Shown here in pieces: positions 50,717 through 61,229 of a stretch of 64,000 nt of DNA. The DNA is from Loxodes magnus. Its lineage: Eukaryota; Ciliophora; Karyorelictea; Loxodida; Loxodidae. Position numbers and translations under genes: made by a program. The stretch's first letter is position 1; each line of letters begins with the position of its first letter. The DNA is taken from assembly GCA_946699065.1 (NCBI GenBank), contig CAMPDV010001601.1:1-64000 (forward strand). Reading direction: 5' to 3'. The notes below the pieces were generated by a model. It saw only the letters and a list, made by a program, of their open reading frames with translations. It did no database searches and was not told the DNA's origin.

Positions 50717-51990
50717 AAATAATGATTTTTTATTAAATTTTTATCATTTTAAAATTTCTTCTTAACTTTTAATTTTGGATGTTTTTTATTAGAATTTCCT
50801 AATATATATTTTTGCTTATAAAATTTCTATTAAGAATTGTTTCTATTAAGTGACAAATAGTTCTCTAATTTTTCAATCAAAATGATTGATTAATAATTTT
50901 TTAGAAATTATCCTTTTTTTTTGAAAAATTCATTTTTTTAAATCTTCGAATACTTTCAAATTTTTATTTACATTTTTTTACTTTTATATGCATTTAGAAA
51001 AATTATATATTCCGTCCAAAAAATTTTTGGTAGCATAAATCACTAAGAAAAAAATTCTTAATTTTTAAATTTTTTATCGAAAACAATTTTTAAAATTTTT
51101 ATAAATGATCAAAACAGAAATTTTACAACAACCCCTTTCAATTTTTATTCCTATTTGTGATTATTTATTTTGAACTCAAAAATTTAATCCGTCCCGATAA
51201 TATCTTCTAATGTAAAACTCTGAGCAAAAGCAAATATTTAATTTTTCACACAAAATGCTCTCATAAAATTCTCTAAAAAAGTTGTTTTTAAAACTATTTT
51301 CAAAAGAATAACTCGTAAAACATAATAAGCTTATACTTAAATTTTATTAGTTAGTTTATTTAAATTAATTAAAAAATTTAAACTAAAAATATAAAATAAA
51401 TTCAATAACAACTTTTATCTCAGAAAATTAGCAAAAAACATCAACGATTTTTCAATTTCTAAAATAAATTATAATTCCAATCAACAAATTATTAGTACTT
51501 CTAAAAATACCTTATTGTGCAAATTACTAAGCAAATAAAAAACTTAATAATTGTTTAACACTTTATTAATATTAATTACTATGCTATTCGAGTTAAAAAA
51601 ATTGAAAACTTGCTTTGAAATAAAACTTATTCTATTGATACCTTTATTAAAAAAATAAATAAAAATTATAAAAAATTCATCTTTATTCACTAAATACTAA
51701 AAACCAAATTAATAAGCAACCTTTATAATTTGATATAAATAAACAAAGACATAATCTGGATAAATTAATCTTAAAAACATAATATCTTTTAACCTATAAT
51801 ACCAAACAATATTAAGACCTTTAAACTAAGAAAAATACAAATAAAATAAATATACTTTAATAAACAAAAAAGAAATTGGAACTTTAGAAAAATCTTAAGT
51901 AATATAAAATATATTCACTTAGATTCATTACTTTTAATGATAAATTACTAAATCGTAAAACTTAAGCTAGTCTTAAATAAGTTCATTCTT
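50717..51990. other. AT-rich 3' flank of WD40 copy 3
   Basis: Holds two further copies of the short TTTGGTAG...GTAAAAC motif (about 51008-51052 and 51182-51230), matching the flank of copy 2. No gene seen. Confidence 0.45.
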
Positions 51991-51996
51991 TAACTC

Positions 51997-52900
51997 TCAA
52001 CTCGCAATCTTCCATTTTCTAACAGTATTGTCCAATGCTCCAGATACTAACCATCTATTGTCACTACTCAAAGCTATAGAATATATATCTAATGTATGCC
52101 CTTTTAAAGTCTCGATACACTCACCCGTACTAAAGTTCCATATCTTGATTGTACTATCCACAGAAAATATAACACTTGAATCGGTACTTAACTGAATTTT
52201 AAGTACAACACTTGCGCGACCTTGAAGAGTACGAATTAACTAACCAGTTGAGAAGTTTCATATCTTAATTGATTTTTCCCACAAACCTGATACTATATAC
52301 TTGATATCTAAAGACGCAATTACAATGAAATTGAGTTTGTATGCCCAGAAAGAGTTCAATCAAGCTGACCAGTCTGGAAATCCCAGATCTTTATCGAATT
52401 ATCTGCAGATGCTGATATGATTCATTTCTAGTCAGGGGAGATAACTATCGATCTAACTGAATCAGTATGTCCTACCAAAGTTCTTAGGAGGGTGCCGGTC
52501 TGGAAATCCCATATCTTGATGGTTTTATCATTAGATGCTGATATGATTCATTTCTAGTTAGAGGAGATAATTACCGATCAAACATAAGAAGTATGTCCAG
52601 TCAAATTTCTTAGGAGAGAACCAGTTTGGAAATTCCAGATCTTTATTGTATAGTCAGGATAGCCTGAACCAGATACAATTCAATTCAAGTCACTTGATAT
52701 GTCTACCGATTAAACAGAGGAGAGGTGGCCAGTGATGACTTAGTCTGAAAATATTAAAGAAATACCTTTACTTTTGTCATATTTGATCTTATTAACAATT
52801 TTTTAGAAGCGTAAATTTGGTAAAATTTCATATTTAAATAGAAGAAGTGGTATTCTTCCAAGGGAATCATTTTTTTATCTTAAGAGTTTTCGCAAAAGCA
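51997..52900 (-). pseudogene. WD40-repeat protein, copy 3 (decayed)
   Basis: Same gene as copies 1 and 2: N-terminal exon (L-R-K-L-L-R ... F-K-Y-E-I-L-P-N-L), 21 nt intron at 52745-52765, then WD40 repeats. TGA appears at Trp-type positions in L-N-[TGA]-I-V-S-G-S (shared by all three copies), S-Y-V-[TGA]-S-V, two repeats of Q-K-[TGA]-I-I-S-A-S, and I-K-I-[TGA]-N-F. One TGA replaces an Arg codon (Q-L-D-[TGA]-T-L). It ends R-K-W-K-I-A-S then TGA 51997-51999. At least one repeat has lost bases (around 52140-52160). The homologous block extends to about 53.26 kb. Confidence 0.88.
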
Positions 52901-53280
52901 AGCTTTTAGTAAATTACATTCCTTTTTCCTCTATTTTTATAACTTATTTTAGTAATTATTTAATTAAGTAACTCATCTTAATATTTTTCCTGACTTAATT
53001 CCTTACAATTAAATAATTAAATAGTTTAATTATTAAGTTTACCTAGAAGTACTCTATTATTAATACTTTGAAATTAAACTTCTATTTATTTACCTTTAAT
53101 CTAGATATATATAAAATTGATTTTAAATAGTCCATTATACAAGCTTTTGCAATTTTACCTATTTTATATCTTTTTATGATTAAATAAAGAGATAAATAGT
53201 TATATCCAAAGTTTTATACCGAAGAATTTACATCCTTATTATAGTAGCTTTACTATATATTTATTATAAAAACCGCCATA

Positions 53281-53560
53281 GTTGTTCGAAGGTGAACAAC
53301 AAGGTCATCATCAGAGGTTGAGGAAGTTAAGTACCCATAATCGACTTTATGTCTTCCTCTGCTTTGGTTTGGCCTCGAGACATAAGATTCTTAGACCTTC
53401 GACACTAGCTTAGTTTAGTTTAATTCTGGAACGAAAAAGAAATAATATTGCGAGCTTCATCAGAGGTGGGGAATTTAAGTACCCATAATTGACACATGTT
53501 GTCCTCTGCTTTGGTGATGCAATGAGACACAATCTTGCCATGTCCTTGGACCTCCAGCAA
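53281..53560 (+). repeat. Tandem structured leader units
   Basis: This starts with a perfect hairpin GTTGTTC-GAAGGT-GAACAAC (53281-53300). Two similar stretches follow about 149 nt apart: CAGAGG ... TTAAGTACCCATAAT ... CCTCTGCTTTGG at 53312-53367 and 53461-53514. In each, CAGAGG can pair with CCTCTG. They lie upstream of LINE ORF1 copy E and look like duplicated 5' leader or promoter units. I could not match them to 5S rRNA, tRNA or SRP RNA. Confidence 0.5.
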
Positions 53561-53699
53561 GTATTAAAGATTACGAGTATTCTAAAATTATATCAGTATT
53601 GAACATTTTTATCAGTACTGAATAATTATATATTGAACAAGGTTTATCAGTATCTGATAATTTTATCAGTAACAAACATTCTTGTCAGTATGAAACATT

Positions 53700-54110
53700 T
53701 TTTTTAAAGAGCTGGGCAACAATGAGAGTGCTACACGCTCTATAATCAAATTTATTTATTTATACATTATTTATTTTAAATCAGGAGGATCAATCCCACA
53801 ACTGAGATTGACTAAAATTTTGGCATCAGGAAATACCCCATGGGCAAAGAACTGAACAAGAGATTTGGTAGAAGCTAAGAGAAGACAAGACTGAAAAGAT
53901 ATCAAGCGGTGTTAATGTTGAAAGATGCCAGATACTAAGATTAAGGTAGTATTCCAATCACGGTCCTATAGAAGACAAGACTCATAAGAGAATGCTAGCC
54001 CTCTGGAAGACTTCAGTAATAATTTTTTTAACTTTAAAAATCTTTATTAAAGAGTTACGCACCATTGAAATGTTATGAAGTTCTATGCAATTCTTTTAAT
54101 TTAGGAGAGA
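53700..54110 (+). repeat. LINE-leader / SINE-like units with terminal hairpin
   Basis: The first unit ends AGAGTG-CTACA-CGCTCT (53725-53741), ATAATC and TTTATTTATTTATA. A second unit (about 53800-54110) resembles the solo copy at 42640-42870, with a decayed terminal hairpin (gcaccattgaaatgttatg). They sit directly before ORF1 copy E. Confidence 0.55.
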
Positions 54111-54235
54111 GTAGGATCAAATGAAGTTAGTTATGAAGTTCTCTTCTAAGACTGTAAAATTATTTTTTTTTATAAAGTTAAGAGTCACAGAAAATCTTAT
54201 TGTGAAAATATTAAATATATTTATGCTTCTTAAAG

Positions 54236-55040
54236 ATGAAACAAACTTCTATAACTTTCAAAATTAAAAGTTCTTTCAACTTCGCTTATAAAACTTTTGC
54301 TTATCTCGATTACATAAAAATTTTCCATCTCTTTACTTTGCGTAAAAAAGATGTCAGGGTTAAAACAAGGATTCTTTGCGACTTCGAAAAAACAGAAGTT
54401 AATGACATCCTAGAAAGATTAGGACCAGGAAAAGGGAGCCAAAAAAGTTGCCCACAAGATGAGTTCCCACCTCTGAAGAAAAGTCTAGGAAATAGGCTAA
54501 AAATAAAATGAACTTAGAATTATAAATGTAGCCACATAATAATAAATATGCTATAATTAGTTGATCAAAGTGGTGTTGAGCCTCTCGGAAGTAGTAAAAA
54601 AATTGAAGAGAGACAATAATAAATTGATGAAAAATTGACTTGCAAAGAAGATAGAATCGGATTAAAGACCTAAGAAAGATACCTTAACGTATTTTGAATA
54701 TTTAGCAAGACTAGAACAGTTAAACTCAAAACTAGCAATAGAAATAGAAAGAGTTGATTAACAAGTTAGAAAAATATAAGAAAATCAGGTCAAATTGCAG
54801 TGTTACATGAAACTGAAAGAATAAGGAATAATCTTATAATAATTGAAGGTGAAAATAACTCAAGATTTCATCCTAAAAGACAAGTAAAAAGATGCTATTA
54901 CTGTAATTCTCAAACATATCTGTGGAAAAGCTGCTAGAAGTTTCTCAATTTCAAGAAAGAATATTGAAACTAGTAGAAGTATTTGGAAAAATAAAAGAAG
55001 AGACAGTAACAACTAAAACTATAAGGGAATATGAAAAAAA
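54236..55040 (+). pseudogene. LINE ORF1 (gag-like), copy E, CCHC-type knuckle
   Basis: ATG at 54236 gives a basic N-terminus ending at TGA 54509. The same frame goes on with L-V-D-Q-S-G-V-E-P-L-G-S-S-K-K. A coiled-coil stretch in another frame (L-A-R-L-E-Q-L-N-S-K-L-A-I-E-I-E) follows, and then C-Y-Y-C-N-S-Q-T-Y-L-W-K-S-C at 54893-54934. This has the CCHC spacing (C-x2-C-x4-H-x4-C) with His replaced by Tyr (CAT to TAT). The coil-then-knuckle order with a frame change between them repeats copy A. Probably an inactive ORF1 of a related LINE. Confidence 0.65.
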
Positions 55041-55918
55041 CTATTCAAAAATTTTATGTTGCTTTAAGGAATTAAGTAATATCTTAATAAAAAAATAAAT
55101 AAGCAATCGATTTTAAATAAGCTGAGATATATAAGATCTATTTTATATAAATTAAAAGTCAAGATGTTCAATAATTTAAGATATCTGTTATATAAATCGA
55201 AATTACGACTAAGATATTTAAATTGGTACAGCTATTTATTTTTTTAAACTTTACCTAGCATAGAGTAAACATTTCCTTACCTTTGTTTTCTCTGGTGTGA
55301 TTTTTAAATCAATCAATGATTTAAAAGTAGCTACTCTTTCGATTTTTTATATCTCAAATATTTCTGATATTTCAATATTACAAAGCTTTTATATAGTAAT
55401 TAGATTATCACATCGTTCAACTCATATTTAATTGCATATCACTAGTATTTTAGTTTATGTAATAATCAAATTACAATATACCACATCTAAACAAAATGTA
55501 ATTTTATGTGCTTCAGTAGTAAAGCGACTAATTATAATATTATTTCATATCTTTTCCTACTATTTTCAATCAACTAAAGATAAAAGTATCCATTCTTTTA
55601 ATGCACTACTTTTGTTATTTTTCATGTCTATATCAACCTCAAGTTTTAAAAATGAACTTTCTTAAATTCTAGCTCTTTTCCGATTTTACCAAAATTTAAA
55701 TCCCAGCCAGTATTACTACTTTCTTTCTCAATATTTTAAAAGAGATTATGTCTTGCTACATATCTAAAATTTCAAAACAATTCTCTTTATCTAGCTTCCC
55801 AGATAAATCAGGCTTAAAGAAATATCACATTTTAAGTGAAAAATAAAGTTAAAATTAAAATTTAAAACAAAGGAAAGCAAAGAACGTTTACTTTGAAATA
55901 AGCTTTTATAAAGAGTTA
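55041..55918. other. No gene recognised
   Basis: AT-rich. Short plus-strand frames are hydrophobic and low in complexity and are not supported by motifs. Confidence 0.4.
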
Positions 55919-56160
55919 TCATTTGTCGTGCTCTTTTTTCTCTTCACTGTAATATGTTCCAAAAAACTTGTCGAAGATTGGTATTAGTGCTTTAAAGTTA
56001 GATAAAATATATAATGATGAAAGAGTTGATGTTTGTATGAGAACTTACCCCAATATAACATTACAGCAACCATCATATAACTTAATGGTATAAATGCTAT
56101 AAAGGCTTTAATTAAACTTACATCTATTATCACTTTTGAACCAACTAATTATTATTTTTG
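55919..56160 (-). CDS. Small membrane protein (3' part) with a 59 nt intron
   Basis: Exon 1 (56049 to about 56160) reads K-V-I-I-D-V-S-L-I-K-A-F-I-A-F-I-P-L-S-Y-M-M, a transmembrane-like segment. It is joined across the intron 55990-56048 to give M-L-Y-W-A-L-I-P-I-F-D-K-F-F-G-T-Y-Y-S-E-E-K-K-E-H-D-K, then TGA 55919-55921. The reading frame is restored exactly by splicing (TGG G | CA CTA). No ATG is visible upstream and the 5' end is not defined; an in-frame TGA lies just before this exon. It lies about 520 bp downstream of the RBR gene on the same strand. It may be separate or a distal exon, since some RBR proteins carry C-terminal membrane segments. Confidence 0.55.
55990..56048 (-). other. 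59 nt intron
   Basis: Starts GTAAGTTC and ends CTTTAAAG on the minus strand. Joining the flanks continues one frame with a Trp-Ala junction. Longer than the 21-22 nt WD40 introns. Confidence 0.6.
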
Positions 56161-56679
56161 GACTTATTTTAACTCTCTTCAGTAATTATCTATTTGTCTC
56201 TTAGAAATTTATAATAAACCAATAATTAAAAAGATCCTTCTTTTGTGATAATAGCAGTATAAACTTAAATATTTCAGTACGATCTCAGTTTGTGATTTAC
56301 TCTATAAAATGGAAAAGTTTAAAGTCTCGTCAACAAAGGTCTCATGTATTTTTTACTCTATGCTATTAAAATACTATAATGCCTTACATCTACTATATGA
56401 CTTAGATAAGTTTGTTAATTATCCTTAAAGACGATAATGGTTTATAATGTTTTATAATGGATTTTACTTTAGACTTTCATACACTAAAATAACTTTATAA
56501 TTGAAACTTTTTAAAGCATATCAAGCATGATAACTTATAGAATTTCAATATTCTCTGTGTATATAGAATTGAGTTAGTAGAAAGTATCAGGATATCAAAC
56601 ATTTAGTAATCATTTAGATAAAAATTAAGCAAATTTTATTTAAGCATTATTAATTGCAAACCCTAAATTGTATAACATT
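56161..56679. other. Nothing firmly recognised between the membrane gene and the RBR gene
   Basis: AT-rich. It could hold introns or untranslated sequence of the flanking minus-strand genes. Confidence 0.35.
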
Positions 56680-57345
56680 TCACTCATAACCTTCAAAAAA
56701 TTCAGGCTCTTCATTTGCGTAAATTCTACCATCAGCTCTGTTTATATGGGTATAAATAATACTAGGATTGAATTCACCACCACATTCGAAGCACCAATGT
56801 GCTCCACATTAGCAAGTGATATGATTACATCCTGCGTAACGAATTTTTGGAACTTAACAAGCTGGACACTTTTTAATTTAGTTGTAAGGTGATTAATTCT
56901 CTAACTCTGATTCTCTCAGAATTCGCTCAGCCTCTAATCTATCAACTTCACATTATTCACACTCGAAATTTTAAAATCTTGGTGCATAACCAGCTCCGCA
57001 AGCCCGATCTCCACATGGTTTAACTAAATTACATCTCACAAACCAAGCATAATATTTAGTCTAGTCCATTGGAAGTAAATTTCGAGTAAGAGTTAATGCC
57101 ACATCCCACCACCTTTTGATCACCTTTGGACCTGGTGTTCTACAGCAAAACATACAAAAACAGTGTCTAAGATTTGATAACATAACCAATTTTATTTTCT
57201 CCATATCATTTTTTACCACATATATCACAGATAACTCTATCACATCCAGTTCTTCCACATGCTCTACCAAGTTTATCGTTTGATTTAGGTTCACAACATA
57301 AATCGCAATCTAATGGTTGAATATAATGAGTATTATTGTATTATT
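56680..57345 (-). pseudogene. RBR-type E3 ubiquitin ligase zinc-finger region
   Basis: On the minus strand, D-C-D-L-C-C-E-P ... A-C-G-R-T-G-C-D-R-V-I-C-D-I-C-G-K-K (about 57330-57209) is a RING1-like Cys array. A middle Cys-rich stretch follows (V-R-C-N-L-V-K-P-C-G-D-R-A-C-G-A-G-Y). It ends with a clean RING2: K-C-P-A-C-Q-V-P-K-I-R-Y-A-G-C-N-H-I-T-C, then C-Q-C-G-A-H-W-C-F-E-C-G-G (Q is TAA), and TGA at 56680-56682. RING2 of this family holds the catalytic Cys that accepts ubiquitin; here the G-C-N-H-x2-C core is intact. The RING1 frame has TGA at 57206-57208 in C-G-K-K-[TGA]-Y-G, a Trp-type position, and a frame change near 57.15-57.18 kb. From 57294 inward a single open frame covers the middle and RING2. 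Upstream it is fused to the duplicated kinase segment. Confidence 0.85.
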
Positions 57346-57885
57346 TTACCATATTGGCATAATCTAGATATAGAAAAGATGTTTAAAAGATTTTATGATT
57401 AAGATTTTATAGACTATAAATTTAATAAACTTAAATTATATTACTACTAGCATCCTCTTGTTATTTAGCTAAAATAATTGGGACATTCTTAAGGTATTTC
57501 CTCTCTTCTTTTATTTAAAACTTAATGTAATGCAACATAAATCTCTCATATTTCAAAGAGGAATTACTCTTGATACTATTTCCCAAACTACCATTCCAAA
57601 AACATATATATCCAATTATTTGCTGTACTTAGGTATAATTACAAGTAACTCTAAAGACATTCAACATATAGTTTCTGCTTATTAAGTAAAACTTTAAAAT
57701 TTAGATTCTGTTTTTATTTTAGATAAGTTAAAATCAATAATTTCAGCTTATAATTAGAATCCAATAGTTTATTATTACATTTTAAATCTCTATGATTACT
57801 TGCAAATAATAAATATACTGAATCCCTATACTATATCTAAACTTATCTTATACCTTACTCCCATTAAATTTTTTGTCTAGATTTG
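57336..57885 (-). pseudogene. Protein kinase, C-terminal half, inverted partial copy
   Basis: The minus strand reads H-R-D-L-K-C-N-N-K-L-L-D-S with the canonical catalytic-loop His-Arg-Asp, then I-D-F-N-L-S-K (DFG changed to DFN, after a one-base shift). An activation segment I-C-[TGA]-M-S-L-E-L-L follows, with TGA (57661-57663) at the invariant Trp of the W-M-A-P-E motif, and then F-G-M-V-V-W-E-I-V-S-R-V-I-P. It is about 550 bp long and near-identical to 59139-59690 in reverse. The N-lobe is missing. It runs directly into the RBR gene. Confidence 0.8.
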
Positions 57886-58870
57886 TCTTAAATACTCTAG
57901 AAAGTTTAATATTTATCATTTTAAGCCTTCTAATTCCAACTTCCTGCGACTAAAATCTGCCGATTATTATTTCTTCACTTTTGCATTTAATTGTCCCATA
58001 ATTTTATCTTAGAGCATTATTCTTGATCTTTATCTATAGAATCTCGAAATACTTATGTCTTAATATCTCCTTACTTCTTAATCCCTCTTTCTCTGATGAA
58101 GGTGATTGACTTATAAAATCCTTTCTTTAGCTCATTTTTTAAAAATTTGATCTTCTTTGTTTATTCAATTTTACAGTTCTTCCAACTTTAACTTCTCATT
58201 TCTTTCTCAAGTTTGGGTTTCTTCTTTTTAAGCTACTAATTAAGCATTACAGCATATTTATCAACGATCTTTACTTAGATAATAAACAATATTCTATCAA
58301 GTTACTTTCTTTCTAGATCTAGTAAGATCTTAGATCTTTTAAGTCTTCATTGAAGAACTTTACAGGCCTATTATGGATACATAAGGGTCTACCTCTTTAC
58401 TTCTAGTTAGCTTAGTAGTTATAAGTTTACTGCTTAATAGTTAAAGAATTGCTTTTGAATTAATAAGGGAAAAAGTATCTTTTATGTTTAGTACTCTTAA
58501 AATCTAAAATATAAAGAGGAAAAGAAGCTGTATTAATATTATTGCTTGCTAAAGAAAATATTTTACAAGCAGTATTAACAATATTATGAAGATATCATTA
58601 AGAAATATTATTAAAACCTATTTAATTTTTCTCATTAAAAGAAATAATTATCCGATGTTATGAATGAAAATATTCTAAAAAGGATTGGAGCTGTAGAATG
58701 GTAAGCGTTTAGATAAGCGAATACTTTTAAGAAATATTAAGAGAAAAAGGAATTTAGAAATAATAAGAAGCCTTCTAGAGAAACTCCATATATTTGGTAA
58801 GTTTATTTTTGGCTTAAAATATTTATCCTTCAAAGCAGGCCTACAATTAATTATTTCATCTGGAGTAAAA
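57886..58870. other. Spacer between the inverted kinase copies
   Basis: AT-rich; no supported gene. Coding-like scraps exist near 58.68-58.87 kb on the plus strand, possibly upstream kinase sequence. Confidence 0.35.
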
Positions 58871-58879
58871 ATATTTAAT

Positions 58880-59690
58880 GCAATTCATTAGAGCATAGAA
58901 TTTTTTAGCAAGTAGTTAAGTAGAGTGATACTGAGGAAAACTAACTAAGAATGATACAGTTATAAAGGATTTACTAAACTAAAATTAATAAATGATATAG
59001 CTAATGAAGATTTATAAGAACTTAGTATAATGGAAAAGCTTTTTCATCCAAATGTAGTTTTATTATATGGGTAAAGTCCTTCTCTAATGAGTTTGGCTGT
59101 GGAGTTAGTGTAATAATCATTGTATAAAATTTTGCATGGTAGACAAAAAATATAATGGGAGTAAGGTATAAGATAAGTTTAGATATAGTATAGGGATTCA
59201 GTATATTTATGATTTGCAAGTAATTATAGAGACTTAAAATGTAATAATAAACTATTGGATTCTAATTATAAGCTGAAATCAGTAATTTCAGCTTATATAA
59301 AATAAAAACAGAATCTAAATTTTAAAGTTTTACTTAATAAGCAGAAACTAAATGTTGAATGTCTTTAGAGTTGCTTGTAATTATACCTAAGTACAGCAAA
59401 TAATTGGATATATATGTTTTTGGAATGGCAGTTTGGGAAATAGTATCAAGAGTAATTCCTCTTTGAAATATGAGAGATTTATGTTGTATTACATTAAGTT
59501 TTAAATAAAAGAAGAGAGGAAATACCTTAAGAATGTCCCAATTATTTTAGCTAAATAACAAGAGGATGCTAGTAGTAATATAATTTAAGTAGATTAAATT
59601 TATAGTCTATAAAATCTTAATCATAAAATCTTTTAAATATCTTTTCTATATCTAGATTATGCCAATATGGTAAAATAATACAATAATAAT
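58880..59690 (+). pseudogene. Protein kinase (tyrosine kinase-like type), fuller copy
   Basis: The plus strand reads Y-S-Y-K-G-F-T-K, E-L-S-I-M-E-K-L-F-H-P-N-V-V-L-L-Y-G (to about 59071), L-A-V-E-L-V-Q-Q-S-L-Y-K-I-L-H-G and I-Q-W-E-Q-G-I-R. The catalytic loop follows as Y-R-D-L-K-C-N-N (59225; His changed to Tyr), then C-[TGA]-M-S-L-E-L-L (TGA 59356-59358) and F-G-M-A-V-W-E-I-V-S-R-V-I-P-L-[TGA]-N-M. The pattern fits TKL/Raf-like kinases. Frameshifts near 59.19 and 59.28 kb and the loss of the catalytic His indicate decay. The right end also carries the first codons that precede the RBR gene in the other copy. Confidence 0.85.
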
Positions 59691-60063
59691 CACTTAAAGG
59701 TTCTACATAAATTTTCACGCTTTCGATTAATATTTAAGGAATATCAAAAGAATGATAAATTATTATATTTTTATAGATGGAAATAAATAAAAAAAAGCTG
59801 AATTAGAGAAGCGCATAATTGTACACTTTATAGATTTTTTATTTATCATCCAGAAAATTTATTTAGTAGAATGTGAGTATTAGTTTAAAATATCTTAAAA
59901 ATAACTAGCATTATTTATTTATAAGTTAACTTTTATAATAATTAAATATAGCTTTAGAATAAAAACTTTAAATTATTGATATATCATTTTTCTTAATAAA
60001 CAAGATTTGAAATATATATAAATAGCTTTATAACTAAACTAGATATTTAGATAATAGTTCATA

Positions 60064-60543
60064 TCAATCTTATAAAATTTCTGTATAAATGGGAACTAAT
60101 TTATAATATATGGTGTATTATCTCAACACATCTTATAATCTAAATTCTTAAAATTTATCATCATATTAAATTTTACTCACCATTTTATCAATATCAGATA
60201 TTAATTAAATTGAAAATTCCATAGTGATAAGCTACATATTTTCTTACATTTAGCATCGTATAAAAATGTTAAAAAAGCATACAATTTTTATCTAAAATAT
60301 TTTAATTTTTAAGCTTTCTGAGAAACTTTAAATTCTTTGAGAAAGGAAACTCTCTGTGGTGCTTAATCTGAATGACTCTTAATTAAAATATAATAAAAAT
60401 TCTTCTAACCACTTTTCATAAGCAATGAATAACGAGAATACTTCTTAATTTTAGAATTTAAACCTAACTAATCAATAATTGCTTAAATAAATTTCCTTAA
60501 AGATATTGAATCCAATTAGAAACTTTTTAATGTTTAGAAGCAT
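60064..60543 (-). CDS. Possible hypothetical protein with one in-frame TGA
   Basis: A minus-strand frame from ATG 60541-60543 (M-L-L-N-I-K-K-F-L-I-G-F) to TGA 60064-60066, broken only by TGA 60472-60474. After that codon 136 codons remain open, with mixed composition (Y-E-K-W-L-E-E-F-L-L-Y-F; D-I-D-K-M-V-S-K-I-Q-Y-D-D-K-F-Q-E-F). No domain recognised. In this TGA-poor DNA such a frame could arise by chance. Confidence 0.35.
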
Positions 60544-60559
60544 AATCAGATAGTTAGAT

Positions 60560-61180
60560 ATCTCACTTCACCATTCTTTTGGCCTCAATAATCTAATATT
60601 TAAATATTAATTTTAATTTTTTAATAAATCTTTAATTAGATATAAGATTAATACAATTTAACTGTAGTGGATATATACATCATCAATAGGTTAATACTTA
60701 AAAGTTGATATTATAAGTTTTTTATCTATTTGCTTTTTCTCGATTATATGTTCTTGCAGTAAGTATTATAAAATATCTGAATCTATTTCTTTAACTTTAG
60801 TTATTACATTTCTTCATAATAGCTCGAAGACACAAAAATGTTGGATAGATTATTAGTCTGGTATATTTTCTCTTGAGAGAAGTGTAAATATTAGCAAGTG
60901 TTGGTTTTAGTTTTAGCATCTACATTGTTAGGTTTTTGGTTGATTACTGGAAATTAGAATATTAGGTTAGATATCCATGAAATAAAGAAGAGTAATTTAT
61001 GATTAAAGCTGCTTATTTACTTATTTTTGATTTTAATAAACTTGATTATCAGACAATTTATACTTAAAGTCTGGATTATAATTAAAGCTTACTTTCTGCT
61101 TATTTATTTTCTATTCAAATATATAACAAAAATATAATGATTAAATAACTCATCATATATTCCATGCTAAAAATCTAATA
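60560..61180. other. AT-rich DNA, no gene seen
   Basis: No supported frame or repeat. Confidence 0.4.
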
Positions 61181-61229
61181 AATAGTGCACTTAATTATAA
61201 TTAGATCTAATATATATAAATAATTGAAT

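Noticed and set aside
53281-53560. 5S rRNA-like segment (aagttaag near a paired stem)
   Set aside because: Only a few bases agree. The helices and loop sequences of 5S rRNA are absent, and the unit is repeated upstream of a LINE.
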